NCBI GenBank assembly: GCA_944384725.1
Contig: CALWUJ010000002.1
Coordinates: forward strand, 1-64,000
DNA: 64,000 nucleotides
Reading direction: 5' to 3'
DNA from: an uncultured Agathobaculum sp.
Lineage (GTDB): Bacteria; Bacillota; Clostridia; Oscillospirales; Butyricicoccaceae
Under the pieces are notes generated by a model. It saw only the letters and a program-made list of their open reading frames with translations, searched no databases and was not told the origin of the DNA. The position numbers and the translations under genes were made by a program. Of the stretch, positions 7,590-16,509 are shown in pieces. The number at the start of each line of letters is the position of its first letter. Within the stretch, counting starts at the first letter, position 1.

Positions 7590-8795
7590 TCATGGCAGGC
7601 AGAATGGAGTTTTGCGGAAACGGCCGCCGCCCACGCGCAGCGCGGGAGCAGGATAGGCGAGGGCGTACAGATCGTCCGCGAGCGCGTCGCGGGCAAGGGC
7701 GGGTTGGATTGCGTCCGGCAGCGTGCGCTCTGTGACCGGCTTGACGATCACCGGCAGCGCACAGGTGTCTTTCATGCGCCGCAGGATATCGCGGCCGCGC
7801 GCGCCGACCGCCAGCACCCGGACGTACTCTGCCGTTGGTGGAACGCTGGTCGGCAGGTCGAGCCATGCGCGCATGAGCGCGCGGCGCACTCGCGCAAGCG
7901 GGTAGCGGCGGGTCTGGGCGGCAGTGCAGATCGCGGCAACGCTGGTGTGATCGCGGATGGCTGTCCATAGACGATTTTCCAGTCCGTCATTGCCGCAATA
8001 GAGAGCAAGATCAGCAGGACTGAGCCGACGCAAATGCGCAAGCATGGCCTGATCGACCGCGCCGCGCGTCACCGGCGCTTCGCCTGCTTCAACGGCGCGA
8101 GCGAGCACAGAAAAGGAGGCTTGGGGCATCAGCGGGAGGCATTCTTCCAGTCCGCCCTGCGCGAGCAGTTTGCGCAGATATGATGCCGAGGGCAGACCGT
8201 CCGCGGGGATTTCACTGTCGTGTGCACCGCCTGCGCGCAAGATGGCAAGCGGCTGTATGGAACTGCCCAGCGCATCCAGTGCGGACAAGTATTCAACTGC
8301 GAGCGTGTTGTTCGGGCTTGCCAGCAGCGCACCGGCTTCTGGGTCAGTCGCCGCGACTGCCTGCTGGACGGCGGCGGCATAGGGCAGCCCAGCTGCGAGC
8401 GCTTGCCGCAATGCGTCTGCGTGTTTTCCCTCCGCGCGGGACAGGTCGGCTGCACGGTGCAGAAGAGTAAGATCGGCGTGCTCCGCTCCGAAGGATAGAT
8501 GGGTGACGCATCCGAGCGCGTTCAGCAGCGCGACCGCACCGAACGCGAACCCTGATGCAGACCACAGGCAGGCGGACAGCGGCGTTTCCAGCACCAGATC
8601 CGCACCGCACTGCACCGCGGCTTCCGCACGGCGGTACTTCTCCATCACAGCAAGGTCGCCGCGCTGGACGAAGTTGCCGCTCATCGCGCACACGATGGCC
8701 GTGTCCGCGCCCAGCGCACGGCGGGTCTCAGCTAGGTGGTGCGCATGTCCCGCATGGAAGGGGTTATATTCGGCAACAACGCCGCAGACAGGCAT
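7590..8795 (-). CDS. tmcAL: tRNA(Met) cytidine acetate ligase TmcAL (nucleotidyltransferase, YlbM family)
   Basis: 401 residues beginning MPVCGVVAEYNPFHAGHAHHL, which contains the nucleotidyltransferase HxGH-type ATP-binding signature, followed by SGNFVQRGDLAVMEKYRRA, a hallmark of the DUF795/TmcAL family. In Bacillus subtilis the enzyme activates acetate with ATP and forms N4-acetylcytidine at the wobble position of elongator tRNA-Met. AAGGAG lies seven bases before the start. It is divergent from ackA, another enzyme of acetate metabolism. Confidence 0.9.
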   Translation of the reverse strand: MPVCGVVAEYNPFHAGHAHHLAETRRALGADTAIVCAMSGNFVQRGDLAVMEKYRRAEAAVQCGADLVLETPLSACLWSASGFAFGAVALLNALGCVTHLSFGAEHADLTLLHRAADLSRAEGKHADALRQALAAGLPYAAAVQQAVAATDPEAGALLASPNNTLAVEYLSALDALGSSIQPLAILRAGGAHDSEIPADGLPSASYLRKLLAQGGLEECLPLMPQASFSVLARAVEAGEAPVTRGAVDQAMLAHLRRLSPADLALYCGNDGLENRLWTAIRDHTSVAAICTAAQTRRYPLARVRRALMRAWLDLPTSVPPTAEYVRVLAVGARGRDILRRMKDTCALPVIVKPVTERTLPDAIQPALARDALADDLYALAYPAPALRVGGGRFRKTPFCLP

Positions 8796-8847
8796 AAACA
8801 GGCTCCTTCAAATCGTAAATGCACAGGCGCACAGGCTAAAATTTGGC

Positions 8848-8876
8848 TTGTACATTTGCAGTAAATCGTGTAATAT
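8848..8876 (+). promoter_or_regulatory. ackA promoter
   Basis: TTGTAC (8848-8853), a 17-bp gap and TAATAT (8871-8876). The predicted start lies near 8883, about 70 bp before the ackA start codon. Confidence 0.6.
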
Positions 8877-8951
8877 AAGAGTGTAACATTATTATATCGG
8901 CTTCCGCGGCTTTATGCAAGCCGCCAAATACGGCACAAGGGAGTTTTGCAA

Positions 8952-10157
8952 ATGAAAGTTCTGGTTATCAACGCCGGCAGCTCTTCGCTCAAGTACCAGC
9001 TGCTCGACACCGAGTCGGGCGACGTTATGGCTAAGGGTCTGTGCGAGCGCATCGGCATCGACGGCGTACTGACGCACACCGGCAACAAGTCGGATGAAAA
9101 GTTTAAGTTTGATATCGCAATGCCGACGCATAAGGAAGCAATCCAGTCGGTTATCAATGTGCTGCTCGATCCCGAAAAGGGCGTTATCTCCTCGATGAGC
9201 GAGATCGACGCAGTCGGTCACCGCGTGGTACACGGCGGCGAGTTCTTCTCGGACAGCGTCATCATCACCGAAAAGGTCATCAAGGCGATCGAGGACTGCG
9301 TCCCGCTGGCACCGCTGCACAATCCGCCCAACCTGATCGGCATTCAGGCTTGCCGCGACGTTATGGGCCCGGATGTGCCGATGGTTGCGGTATTCGACAC
9401 CGCATTCCATCAGACCATGCCGCAGTCGCATTACATGTATGCGATTCCGTATGAGTACTATGAGAAGTACAAGATCCGTCGTTACGGCTTCCACGGCACC
9501 AGCCACAAGTATGTTTCCCAGCAGGCTGCTGAGATGCTCGGCCGTCCGCTCGAGGAACTGCGCCTGATCACCTGCCATCTGGGCAACGGCTCTTCCATCT
9601 GCGCGATCAACCGCGGCAAGAGCTATGACACCTCGATGGGCTTCACCCCGTTGGATGGTCTGCCGATGGGTACCCGTGCGGGCAACCTTGACCCGGCTAT
9701 CATCGAGTTCCTGGCAGAGCATGAAAACATCTCTGCGGCGGATGTTATTAATATTCTCAACAAGAAGTCCGGCATGCTGGGCATTTCGGGCGTTTCTTCC
9801 GACTTCCGCGATCTGGATGCTGCCATCACCGACGGCAATGCGCGTGCAGCGCTGGCGAAGGAAATGTTCAACCTCTCGGTTAAGAAGATCATCGGCTCGT
9901 ACATCGCAGAGATGGGCGGCGTAGATGCCATTATCTTCACCGCGGGCGTTGGCGAGAACGACCGCTCGGTTCGCTGGGACGTTTGCGAGCACATGGAGTA
10001 TCTCGGTATCAAGATCGACCCGGAGAAGAACAAGTATCGCGGCAAGCAGATGGATATCTCCATCGACTGGGCGCGCGTGCGTGTGCTGGTCATCCCCACC
10101 AATGAGGAACTGATGATCGCTATGGACACCGAGCGTCTGGTAAACGAAGCAAAGTAA
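8952..10157 (+). CDS. ackA: Acetate kinase
   Basis: 401 residues, the normal length. The N terminus [19 protein letters not shown] is the ASKHA phosphate-binding loop. [46 protein letters not shown] and FTAGVGEND are all present and carry the acetate- and ATP-binding residues. It interconverts acetyl phosphate plus ADP with acetate plus ATP. The ATG at 8952 is preferred to a TTG two codons upstream because AAGGGAG is spaced correctly for it. No pta gene is adjacent; a terminator ends the transcript. Confidence 0.97.
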   Translation: MKVLVINAGSSSLKYQLLDTESGDVMAKGLCERIGIDGVLTHTGNKSDEKFKFDIAMPTHKEAIQSVINVLLDPEKGVISSMSEIDAVGHRVVHGGEFFSDSVIITEKVIKAIEDCVPLAPLHNPPNLIGIQACRDVMGPDVPMVAVFDTAFHQTMPQSHYMYAIPYEYYEKYKIRRYGFHGTSHKYVSQQAAEMLGRPLEELRLITCHLGNGSSICAINRGKSYDTSMGFTPLDGLPMGTRAGNLDPAIIEFLAEHENISAADVINILNKKSGMLGISGVSSDFRDLDAAITDGNARAALAKEMFNLSVKKIIGSYIAEMGGVDAIIFTAGVGENDRSVRWDVCEHMEYLGIKIDPEKNKYRGKQMDISIDWARVRVLVIPTNEELMIAMDTERLVNEAK

Positions 10158-10168
10158 CAAAGAGATTG

Positions 10169-10206
10169 AAAAACGGGGCGGGGCACAAGGCTTTGCCCTG
10201 TTTTTC
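10169..10206 (+). terminator. Terminator after ackA
   Basis: AAAAACGGGGC (10169-10179) pairs with GCCCTGTTTTT (10195-10205), with one G-T wobble, ending in five T. Confidence 0.7.
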
Positions 10207-10225
10207 TGCCGTCAGGGAGGACAAT

Positions 10226-11116
10226 ATGCAGCAAACCGATCTCCGTCAGGAGAAAAAATACTGTACGCGGCTGGGATGGGCCTTGACACTGACAATGATA
10301 TGCGCGCTTGTATGGCAAGTGGGGCTGATGGGGCTGATGCTCGCCGGACGGCTGGCGGGCGGCATGGGCACGTATATGCTGCTGGTGCTGGTGGGATATT
10401 ATCTGCCTGCGCTGCCGCTGTCCTATTGGCTGTGCCGACGGATTCCAGTGACCAAGCCTGTGAAGCGACCACTGACCGCGCGCCTGCTGGGACGCTGGTT
10501 TGTCATCGGCGGCGGGCTGATGTGGGTGGGATCGGTCACCGGTTCGTGGCTGAATGATTTGGTCTATCAGGTGGCGCATCTGGAGACGGTCGATATGGTG
10601 ACCGAAACCTTTAACGAAATGCCGCTGTCGGTCGTGTTGGTGGGGGCTTGTATGCTCGGCCCGCTGTGCGAGGAACTGCTGTTCCGCGGCTTGTTGGCCG
10701 GGCGGCTGGCGCGGTATGGTCAGAAACCGGCGGCGTTCGTATCCGCGCTGCTGTTTGGATTGTACCATGCCAACCTGTCGCAGTTTTTCTATGCGTTTTT
10801 GCTGGGATTGCTGCTGGCATATGCCTATTTCTATACCGGCACGCTGAAAACGTCGGTGATCCTGCATATGCTGTTCAATTTGTATGGGTCGTTTATCGTA
10901 TTCCTCCTGCCGGAAAACGGAGTGCTGCCTATATTGTACGGGCTGAGCTGGCCGGTGCTGACCATTGTGGGCGCTGTGCTGTTGGTGCGAGGGAGAACAC
11001 GGCAGCTATGGGAGCATGGCCCGTGTACGCCGTCGATGCAGGTGATGTTCGGCAATGTCGGCGTGACGGTGGCGATCATCCTCTGTTTTGTGCAGACGGC
11101 GCTCATGTATGTTTAG
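10226..11116 (+). CDS. CPBP family intramembrane glutamic endopeptidase (CAAX/Abi type)
   Basis: 296 residues with about eight membrane segments. The family motifs are clear: EELLFRG near residue 148 (catalytic EExxxR), FGLYHANL (FxxxH) and a later HMLFNLYG (HxxxN/B). Members cleave substrates within the membrane; bacterial roles include bacteriocin self-immunity and envelope protein processing, neither of which can be assigned here. GGGAGG precedes the ATG at 10226. It is probably the first gene of a unit with the PHP protein and ispE (gaps of 17 and 13 bp). Confidence 0.88.
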   Translation: MQQTDLRQEKKYCTRLGWALTLTMICALVWQVGLMGLMLAGRLAGGMGTYMLLVLVGYYLPALPLSYWLCRRIPVTKPVKRPLTARLLGRWFVIGGGLMWVGSVTGSWLNDLVYQVAHLETVDMVTETFNEMPLSVVLVGACMLGPLCEELLFRGLLAGRLARYGQKPAAFVSALLFGLYHANLSQFFYAFLLGLLLAYAYFYTGTLKTSVILHMLFNLYGSFIVFLLPENGVLPILYGLSWPVLTIVGAVLLVRGRTRQLWEHGPCTPSMQVMFGNVGVTVAIILCFVQTALMYV

Positions 11117-11133
11117 AAAGGCGGAAATAACCA

Positions 11134-11934
11134 ATGCGAGTGGATTTGCATATGCACACGGGGTATTCGGCGGATGCTGCGTTCCCGCAAACCGTGGCGG
11201 ATAAGGTGGGCGCCTGCCGCGCGGCTGGGCTGGATATCATCGGCATCACCGACCATCTGGATTTTTACCGTACCCGAGGCCCGCTGGAAAATCGGGACGT
11301 GGAAGCATGCCTGCGCGACGTGCGGACTGCCAAGAACACGGCAGAGGGGATCGAGGTGCTGGTCGGGATTGAGATCGGGCAGATCCATGCCGATCCTGCG
11401 GCAGACGCTTTTGTGCGCGGGCATCAGCTGGATATGGTAATCGGTTCGCTGCACGCTATGCCGAACGATCTGGATATCTATTTTCACGATTATGAGCATT
11501 TGGACTGCGATGCATTTTTGCAGCAATATTTCGATCAGATGCTGGAAATGGAGGCGCACGGTGGGTTTGATGTGCTGGCGCATATTGATTATCCGCTGCG
11601 CGTGATGAAGCATGGCGATTATGTGCCGTCATTTGACCAGTACATGGATCGTGTCGAGCAGGTGCTGCGCGCATGCATCGACCACGGCTACGCGCTCGAA
11701 CTGAACGCCGCAGGACTGGCCGGCTGGCAGAAAAAGGTCGGCCCGCCGCAGAATATCCTGTATGAATACCGGCGCATGGGCGGTGAGCGCATTTCGATCG
11801 GTTCGGATTCGCATACGCTGGACACGGTCGGGCGCGGAGTTGCCGACTGCACGGCGAACGCGCTGGATGCAGGCTTCACAACCGTCACCGTGTTCCGCGG
11901 CCGCAAGCCGGAACAAGTGCCATTAACAAAGTAA
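11134..11934 (+). CDS. PHP-domain phosphoesterase (histidinol-phosphatase-like)
   Basis: 266 residues of the PHP fold. Metal-ligand motifs are visible: VDLHMHTGYSADA at the N terminus, ITDHLDF, GIEIG, a GSLHAM motif, AHIDYP and a C-terminal SIGSDSHTLDTVG. This resembles the HisJ family. No his genes are nearby, so the physiological substrate may be another phosphoester. AAGGCGG precedes the start. It is co-oriented with ispE. Confidence 0.85.
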   Translation: MRVDLHMHTGYSADAAFPQTVADKVGACRAAGLDIIGITDHLDFYRTRGPLENRDVEACLRDVRTAKNTAEGIEVLVGIEIGQIHADPAADAFVRGHQLDMVIGSLHAMPNDLDIYFHDYEHLDCDAFLQQYFDQMLEMEAHGGFDVLAHIDYPLRVMKHGDYVPSFDQYMDRVEQVLRACIDHGYALELNAAGLAGWQKKVGPPQNILYEYRRMGGERISIGSDSHTLDTVGRGVADCTANALDAGFTTVTVFRGRKPEQVPLTK

Positions 11935-11947
11935 GCAGGGAGAAATC

Positions 11948-12847
11948 ATGTTATTTCACAATAAAAACGAAATCACGTACGCCGAAACCACTGTGCAGGG
12001 GCGCGCGAAGATCAATCTAACGCTGGACGTGACCGGCCGCCGGGACGACGGCTATCATACGGTTAAAATGGTGATGCAGTCGGTCGAACTGCATGATGAT
12101 GTGCAGGTCGTTGTGACCCGCGGGGAGAAAAAACCGCGCGGCATTGTACTCAGCTGCAATCTGCCTTATCTGCCGCTGGATGAACACAATCTGGCTTACC
12201 GGGCGGCGGATCTGTTCTATCAAACAACGGGCGCGCTGCTGGAAACATGCGAAATCCACATCGAAAAGCGCATTCCGGTCGCTGCGGGTCTGGCCGGCGG
12301 CTCGACAGACGCGGCGGCGGTGCTGCGTGCGCTCAACACGCTGCACGAAACCGGTCTGACGGACGATGAACTGTGCGAAATGGGGCTGAAGCTCGGCGCG
12401 GATGTGCCGTACTGCCTGCGCGGCGGCACGATGCTGGCGGAGGGCATCGGTGAGGAACTGACCGCGCTCGCGCCTATGCCGCATTGCTGGGTCGTGCTGT
12501 GCAAGCCGCCGTTTGGAGTCTCCACCAAGGAGGTTTACACCGAGATCGATGCAGTGGAGCTGAAAGAACGGCCGGATGCGGCAGGCATGATCCGCGCGCT
12601 GGAGCAGCAGGACTTTGCGGGTGTATGTAAGCGCCTGAGCAACGTCATGGAACTGGTGACGGCGACAAAGCGCCGTCAGATCGGAGAGATCAAGGCGTTT
12701 CTCATGGAAAACGGTGCGGACGGTACGCTGATGAGCGGTTCGGGGCCGACGGTGTTCGGCTTGTTTTCGGATGAGGGGCGCGCCAAGACTGCGGCGAAAA
12801 TGCTTTCCCGCCGCTTTGCGGATACTTTTTTAACTGAAACGGTATAA
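11948..12847 (+). CDS. ispE: 4-diphosphocytidyl-2-C-methyl-D-erythritol kinase
   Basis: 299 residues of the GHMP kinase family. Key features are RAKINLTLDVTGRRDDGYH at the N terminus, the ATP loop PVAAGLAGGSTDAAA, and LMSGSGPTVFGLF near the end. It phosphorylates the 2-hydroxyl of CDP-methylerythritol in the MEP pathway for isoprenoids, which indicates that this organism uses the MEP route. GGGAG precedes the ATG. A strong hairpin terminator follows directly. Confidence 0.95.
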   Translation: MLFHNKNEITYAETTVQGRAKINLTLDVTGRRDDGYHTVKMVMQSVELHDDVQVVVTRGEKKPRGIVLSCNLPYLPLDEHNLAYRAADLFYQTTGALLETCEIHIEKRIPVAAGLAGGSTDAAAVLRALNTLHETGLTDDELCEMGLKLGADVPYCLRGGTMLAEGIGEELTALAPMPHCWVVLCKPPFGVSTKEVYTEIDAVELKERPDAAGMIRALEQQDFAGVCKRLSNVMELVTATKRRQIGEIKAFLMENGADGTLMSGSGPTVFGLFSDEGRAKTAAKMLSRRFADTFLTETV

Positions 12848-12851
12848 TCAG

Positions 12852-12904
12852 ACCGCCTTCCGGGCATACTGGGGACACCAGATGACGGAAGGCGGTATTT
12901 TTTA
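12852..12904 (+). terminator. Terminator of ispE overlapping the start of a small frame
   Basis: ACCGCCTTCCG (12852-12862) pairs perfectly with CGGAAGGCGGT (12886-12896), followed by ATTTTTTA. The right arm includes a GGAAGGCGG sequence that could serve as ribosome site for the ATG at 12904. Confidence 0.8.
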
Positions 12905-13116
12905 TGACAGAACAGACCAAACGGGCGGTGGTTGCGGTGGCGACGGCATGCAGCGTGCTGCTGACAGGCGCATTTGTGCCGCAGCAGGCAAAAGTCGCAT
13001 GGTGGTGCACGGCGTTTTCCGTTGCTTGCGAGGAAACGGCGGCGCCGTCGGAAAACAGCGATTCGGTTACATTTCGGTGCAAATTGGCCGATTGGTGGCG
13101 GGATATCACGGGATAA
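12904..13116 (+). CDS. Small hypothetical protein with signal-like N terminus
   Basis: 70 codons. The N terminus MTEQTKRAVVAVATACSVLLTGAF looks like a signal or anchor segment, then a short tail with two Cys and four Trp. A possible ribosome site lies eight bases before the ATG but inside the ispE terminator stem, and no separate promoter is evident. I do not recognise a family, and it could be spurious. Confidence 0.35.
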   Translation: MTEQTKRAVVAVATACSVLLTGAFVPQQAKVAWWCTAFSVACEETAAPSENSDSVTFRCKLADWWRDITG

Positions 13117-13120
13117 TCCT

Positions 13121-13149
13121 TGCCGCGACTGTCCCTCTGTGGTATAATA
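13121..13149 (+). promoter_or_regulatory. Promoter of the DUF4330/O-antigen-ligase-like pair
   Basis: TTGCCG (13121-13126), a 17-bp gap and TATAAT (13144-13149). The -10 context TGTGGTATAATAGCCGC recurs exactly upstream of the penicillin-binding protein gene near 35528. Confidence 0.7.
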
Positions 13150-13215
13150 GCCGCAAAGCGGCAATTCTGTTTTCAAGCGGAAAATTGGCCGCAAACCTAC
13201 CAACGGAGGAAAAAT

Positions 13216-13728
13216 ATGAAGATTATCAATGAAAAGGGCAAGCTGTTCGGCGTGATCAACATTGTCGATCTGCTCGTGCTGCTGGCCGTGATCGCGGTTG
13301 CTGCGGGCGTGGGCTATAAGCTGTTCGCGCCGCAGATCGCGAATGCAACTGCAAAACAGGTTCCCATGACCGTTACCGTCCGGGTGCGCGGCGCAACGCC
13401 CTTCCTGGTGGAAGAAGTGCAGCGCAACAGCCAGATCGGTAAAAAGATCGTCAGCGGCAGCTCGTATACCGATGCGGTCATTACGGATATGCAGATCGAG
13501 CCGTACGACCAGCAGGTGACTACGGCGGACGGCAAAATCGTCACGGCGCGTGACCCGGATAAGCGCGATTTGGTGTTTACGATCGAGACCACTGTGGCAG
13601 AGGGCACGGCAGCGCCGTCCATCGGTACGCAGGAGGTGCGCTCGGGCCGTACTTTCATTGTAAAGACCAACGATTTTGAGACGACCGGCAACATCGACAT
13701 GGTCGATATCGCAGATGCAGCGGAATAA
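13216..13728 (+). CDS. DUF4330 domain protein
   Basis: 170 residues: a short cytoplasmic start (MKIINEKGKLFGVINIVDL), one membrane anchor (about 16-36) and an extracellular beta-rich domain. The N-terminal motif and length fit DUF4330 (PF14221). GGAGG lies before the ATG at 13216. The next gene begins four bases after the stop, so the two are probably translated together. The function is unknown; the pairing suggests a part in surface polysaccharide export or polymerisation. Confidence 0.8.
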   Translation: MKIINEKGKLFGVINIVDLLVLLAVIAVAAGVGYKLFAPQIANATAKQVPMTVTVRVRGATPFLVEEVQRNSQIGKKIVSGSSYTDAVITDMQIEPYDQQVTTADGKIVTARDPDKRDLVFTIETTVAEGTAAPSIGTQEVRSGRTFIVKTNDFETTGNIDMVDIADAAE

Positions 13729-13732
13729 GCCT

Positions 13733-15322
13733 ATGAAAGCAATTTTTCAAAACAGCCTGCTGGTGCGGGCAGTTCTGCGCCTGCGTGAGTGGTATCATGA
13801 GGGCGCAATCGCGGGATTTTTCCGGAAGGTTGCGGATGCCTATCCGGATTCCCGTTTCCGCCGCGTATGGGACGGCTTTTGCGCCGCTCCTACCTGTACG
13901 GCGGATAATAGCGTTTATGCGCGCGTGATCGCCGCCCTGCGGCGGTTTGTAGAGCGTCTGGGCGATGCAGCAGCGCAAAGCCTGATTTATCGGATCTGCC
14001 TTGCCATTTGGAAGCCGGTTTCGACCTTCCTCGGCGGAGGTGTGATCGGTCGGGTGTGCCGTTTTTTCGGCGTGCGCGGTCTGTTGCTGGTTTGTCTGGC
14101 AATGTATCTGCCGCTGGATTATTTCATCCGTAACTATATTCCGATTGCATTCCTCGGTTCGGTATGGGACGAATGCCTGATGCTCGCGGCGTTTGCCTAC
14201 ATCCTGTGGCACACGGCGATGCGCCGCGCGCCGCTTCAGTCACGCGCAACGCCTGTGGACGCTTATCTGCTGCTGTTCATCGGCGTGGGCTTTTTCCTGA
14301 TGTGCGCGGTGTCGCCCTATCCATCCATTGCGGTGGATGGCTTGCGCGCGGTGGTGCAGTATCTGTTCTGGTTCTTCCTTGTCACCCGTTTGATTGAGGA
14401 TGACCGTGATTTTGCGATCTTTTACGGCGCGCTGCTTGCGATGGCGATCCCGATCGCGCTGCATGGCATCTATCAGTTTATCATCGCCGCACCCATTCCG
14501 GCGGGCTGGGTGTCCCAGACCGAGGAAAGCGTGCGCACGCGCGTCTATTCACTGACCGGCAGTCCGAATATCATGGGCAGCTTGCTGGTGCTGTTCGCCC
14601 CGATGGCGGCGGGCCTTGCGTATTACTGCAAAAAGATGTGGGTCAAGGTGCTGGCCATTGGCGTGACCGGCATGATGTGCCTGTGCTGCATTTTCACGTT
14701 CTCTAAGGGCGCGTGGGGCGGTTTGGCGGTGGCCGTGATCGTGTTTGCGATCTTCCTCGACCGCCGTCTGATTGCGCTGATGGCGGTAGCGGGCGCGGGC
14801 GCGCTCATTGCCATTCCGTCGATTGCGAACCGCATCACCTATATGTTCACGGCGGACTATATGGAGGCCAGCCAGCGCGCGGGCCGTATGGTGCGGTGGG
14901 AGACCGGACTCAACCTGCTGCATGAGTCCAATCCGTGGCTTGGCTTCGGGCTGGGCCGCTTTGGCGGCGCAGTTGCCATGCAGAACAAGATTATCGAAGA
15001 GACGGATACCTTCGAGTATTTTTACATGGATAACTATTATCTGAAAACGCTCGTGGAGATGGGCTATATCGGACTGATTTTCTTCATCATTCTGCTCATC
15101 GGTATGGTGCTCTGGTGCCTGCGCTCAATCGGCAGAACGAATTTCAACCAGACCGACCGCACCCGTGTGCTGGCGGTATCCATGTTTGCGGGCATGTGCG
15201 GCGTGCTGGTGCACTGCTATTTCGAAAATATCTTCGAGGTACCGTATATGATGGCCTACTTCTGGAGTATGGCCGCGGCGATTTTGTATCTGGGGTATTT
15301 CCGCAAAAAGCACAATGGATAG
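13733..15322 (+). CDS. O-antigen ligase/polymerase-like membrane protein (Wzy_C family)
   Basis: 529 residues with about twelve membrane segments after a cytoplasmic N-terminal stretch of roughly 110 residues. The Wzy_C features are present: a loop with TGSPNIMGSLLVLFAPM, the TFSKGAWGGL segment, and the GFGLGRFGGA...DNYYLKTLVEMGYIG region found in O-antigen ligases and polysaccharide polymerases. In a Gram-positive it would polymerise or attach a surface glycan. No glycosyltransferase cluster adjoins it; it is linked only to the DUF4330 gene. Confidence 0.8.
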   Translation: MKAIFQNSLLVRAVLRLREWYHEGAIAGFFRKVADAYPDSRFRRVWDGFCAAPTCTADNSVYARVIAALRRFVERLGDAAAQSLIYRICLAIWKPVSTFLGGGVIGRVCRFFGVRGLLLVCLAMYLPLDYFIRNYIPIAFLGSVWDECLMLAAFAYILWHTAMRRAPLQSRATPVDAYLLLFIGVGFFLMCAVSPYPSIAVDGLRAVVQYLFWFFLVTRLIEDDRDFAIFYGALLAMAIPIALHGIYQFIIAAPIPAGWVSQTEESVRTRVYSLTGSPNIMGSLLVLFAPMAAGLAYYCKKMWVKVLAIGVTGMMCLCCIFTFSKGAWGGLAVAVIVFAIFLDRRLIALMAVAGAGALIAIPSIANRITYMFTADYMEASQRAGRMVRWETGLNLLHESNPWLGFGLGRFGGAVAMQNKIIEETDTFEYFYMDNYYLKTLVEMGYIGLIFFIILLIGMVLWCLRSIGRTNFNQTDRTRVLAVSMFAGMCGVLVHCYFENIFEVPYMMAYFWSMAAAILYLGYFRKKHNG

Positions 15323-15378
15323 TGCAGAGAATACTTGATTGGTCTATACCACTTTGGATAAATTATGCCAAAACACAT

Positions 15379-15417
15379 CAAAAGGACGGCAAAACATGCG
15401 TTTTGCCGTCCTTTTTT
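15379..15417 (+). terminator. Terminator before the phosphate operon
   Basis: AAAGGACGGCAAAA (15381-15394) pairs with TTTTGCCGTCCTTT (15401-15414) and a T run follows. Confidence 0.9.
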
Positions 15418-15423
15418 GCGCAC

Positions 15424-15482
15424 TTTACACAATCCTTTTTGCTTAACATGGATTTTACAAACACGGGCTTTTGGATTTTACA
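15424..15482 (+). promoter_or_regulatory. Pho-box-like repeats upstream of pstS
   Basis: Four TT(T/A)ACA copies start at 15424, 15443, 15454 and 15477. The 15443/15454 pair has the 11-bp spacing of Bacillus PhoP half-sites. TGGATTTTACA occurs twice (15449-15459 and 15472-15482). A PhoB/PhoP-type regulator encoded at 19769 is the likely binder. Confidence 0.6.
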
Positions 15483-15546
15483 TTGTCCCCGTAAGATATG
15501 CTTGTAACAAAAAACAAGATCTGAATGAAAAGGAGAAAATCAAGTT

Positions 15547-16440
15547 ATGAAAAAGAGTGTATCCCTGCTGCTGGCAGGCCTGATGTTGTGCGGCGCACTG
15601 GCTGGCTGCGGCGGCAATGATTCCTATGGTGCAGGCGAGACTAGTACGGACGACGCGGCTTCCACCGGCGCTTCCGGTGCGATCACGGTTATCTCCCGTG
15701 AGGACGGTTCGGGCACGCGCAGCGCGTTTGTTGAGCTGACCGGCGTTGAAGATGACAACGGCGACAACACCACCGCAGAGGCAGAAATCGCCAACAAGAC
15801 CGACGTTGTGCTGACCAGCGTTGCCGGTAACGAGAGCGCCATCGGCTATGTTTCGCTCGGCTCCCTCAATGGTACCGTCAAGGCAATTCAGGTTGACGGC
15901 GTAGACGCTACGGTAGAGAACGTCAAGAGCGGCGATTACACACTGTCCCGTCCGTTCAACATTGCCACCAAGGGCGAGCCGACCGGCGTTGCAAAGGACT
16001 TCATCAATTTCATCCTGAGCGCTGACGGCCAGGCAATCGTTGAAGAAGAGGGCTACATTAAGGTAAATGACGCAGCCGAAGCGTTCACTTCGGATGGTTC
16101 GGAAGGCCAGATCGCGGTTGGCGGTTCCTCCTCGGTTTCTCCGGTGATGGAAAAGCTGATCGAGGCTTACAAGGCTGTTAACCCGAAGGCGCAGATCGAT
16201 CTGCAGACCTCTGACTCCACCTCCGGCATGACCGGCGCTATGGACGGCACGTTCGCCATCGGCATGGCTTCCCGTGAGCTGAAGGACGAAGAAGCTGCGG
16301 AACTGACCGGCACCGCTATCGCACTGGACGGCATCGCGGTTGTCGTAAACCCGGCAAGCAGCATTGAAAATCTGACGATGGATCAGATCAAGGGCATCTA
16401 CACCGGCGAGATCACCGACTGGGCCGACGTAGCTGCGTAA
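15547..16440 (+). CDS. pstS: Phosphate ABC transporter substrate-binding lipoprotein (circularly permuted PstS type)
   Basis: 297 residues with a lipoprotein signal (LLAGLMLCGALAGCGG; the Cys after ALAG is the lipid anchor). It binds phosphate outside the cell for PstCAB. The order of segments is unusual: the VISREDGSGTR phosphate loop and IGYVSLGSL come first. The half that is N-terminal in canonical PstS (GGSSSVSPVMEKL, SDSTSGMTGA, IALDGIAVVVN, IKGIYTGEITDW) comes last. All binding loops seem present, so the fold may be intact. A stem-loop separates it from pstC. Confidence 0.88.
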   Translation: MKKSVSLLLAGLMLCGALAGCGGNDSYGAGETSTDDAASTGASGAITVISREDGSGTRSAFVELTGVEDDNGDNTTAEAEIANKTDVVLTSVAGNESAIGYVSLGSLNGTVKAIQVDGVDATVENVKSGDYTLSRPFNIATKGEPTGVAKDFINFILSADGQAIVEEEGYIKVNDAAEAFTSDGSEGQIAVGGSSSVSPVMEKLIEAYKAVNPKAQIDLQTSDSTSGMTGAMDGTFAIGMASRELKDEEAAELTGTAIALDGIAVVVNPASSIENLTMDQIKGIYTGEITDWADVAA

Positions 16441-16454
16441 GAATAATCAAACAC

Positions 16455-16489
16455 GGGAAAACAGGGCGAAATCCGTTTCGCCCTTTCCC
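16455..16489 (+). other. Stem-loop between pstS and pstC
   Basis: GGGCGAAA (16464-16471) pairs with TTTCGCCC (16476-16483), and GGGAAA/TTTCCC extends the stem outside. No T run follows, so it is more likely an mRNA-stabilising or partial-attenuation element that raises pstS over pstCAB than a full terminator. Confidence 0.6.
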
Positions 16490-16509
16490 ACTGTCTATGG
16501 GGTGAAAAC

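Noticed and set aside
12882..13232. 116-codon frame overlapping the small frame after ispE
   Set aside because: Starts within the ispE terminator, runs through the promoter of the DUF4330 gene and into its start.
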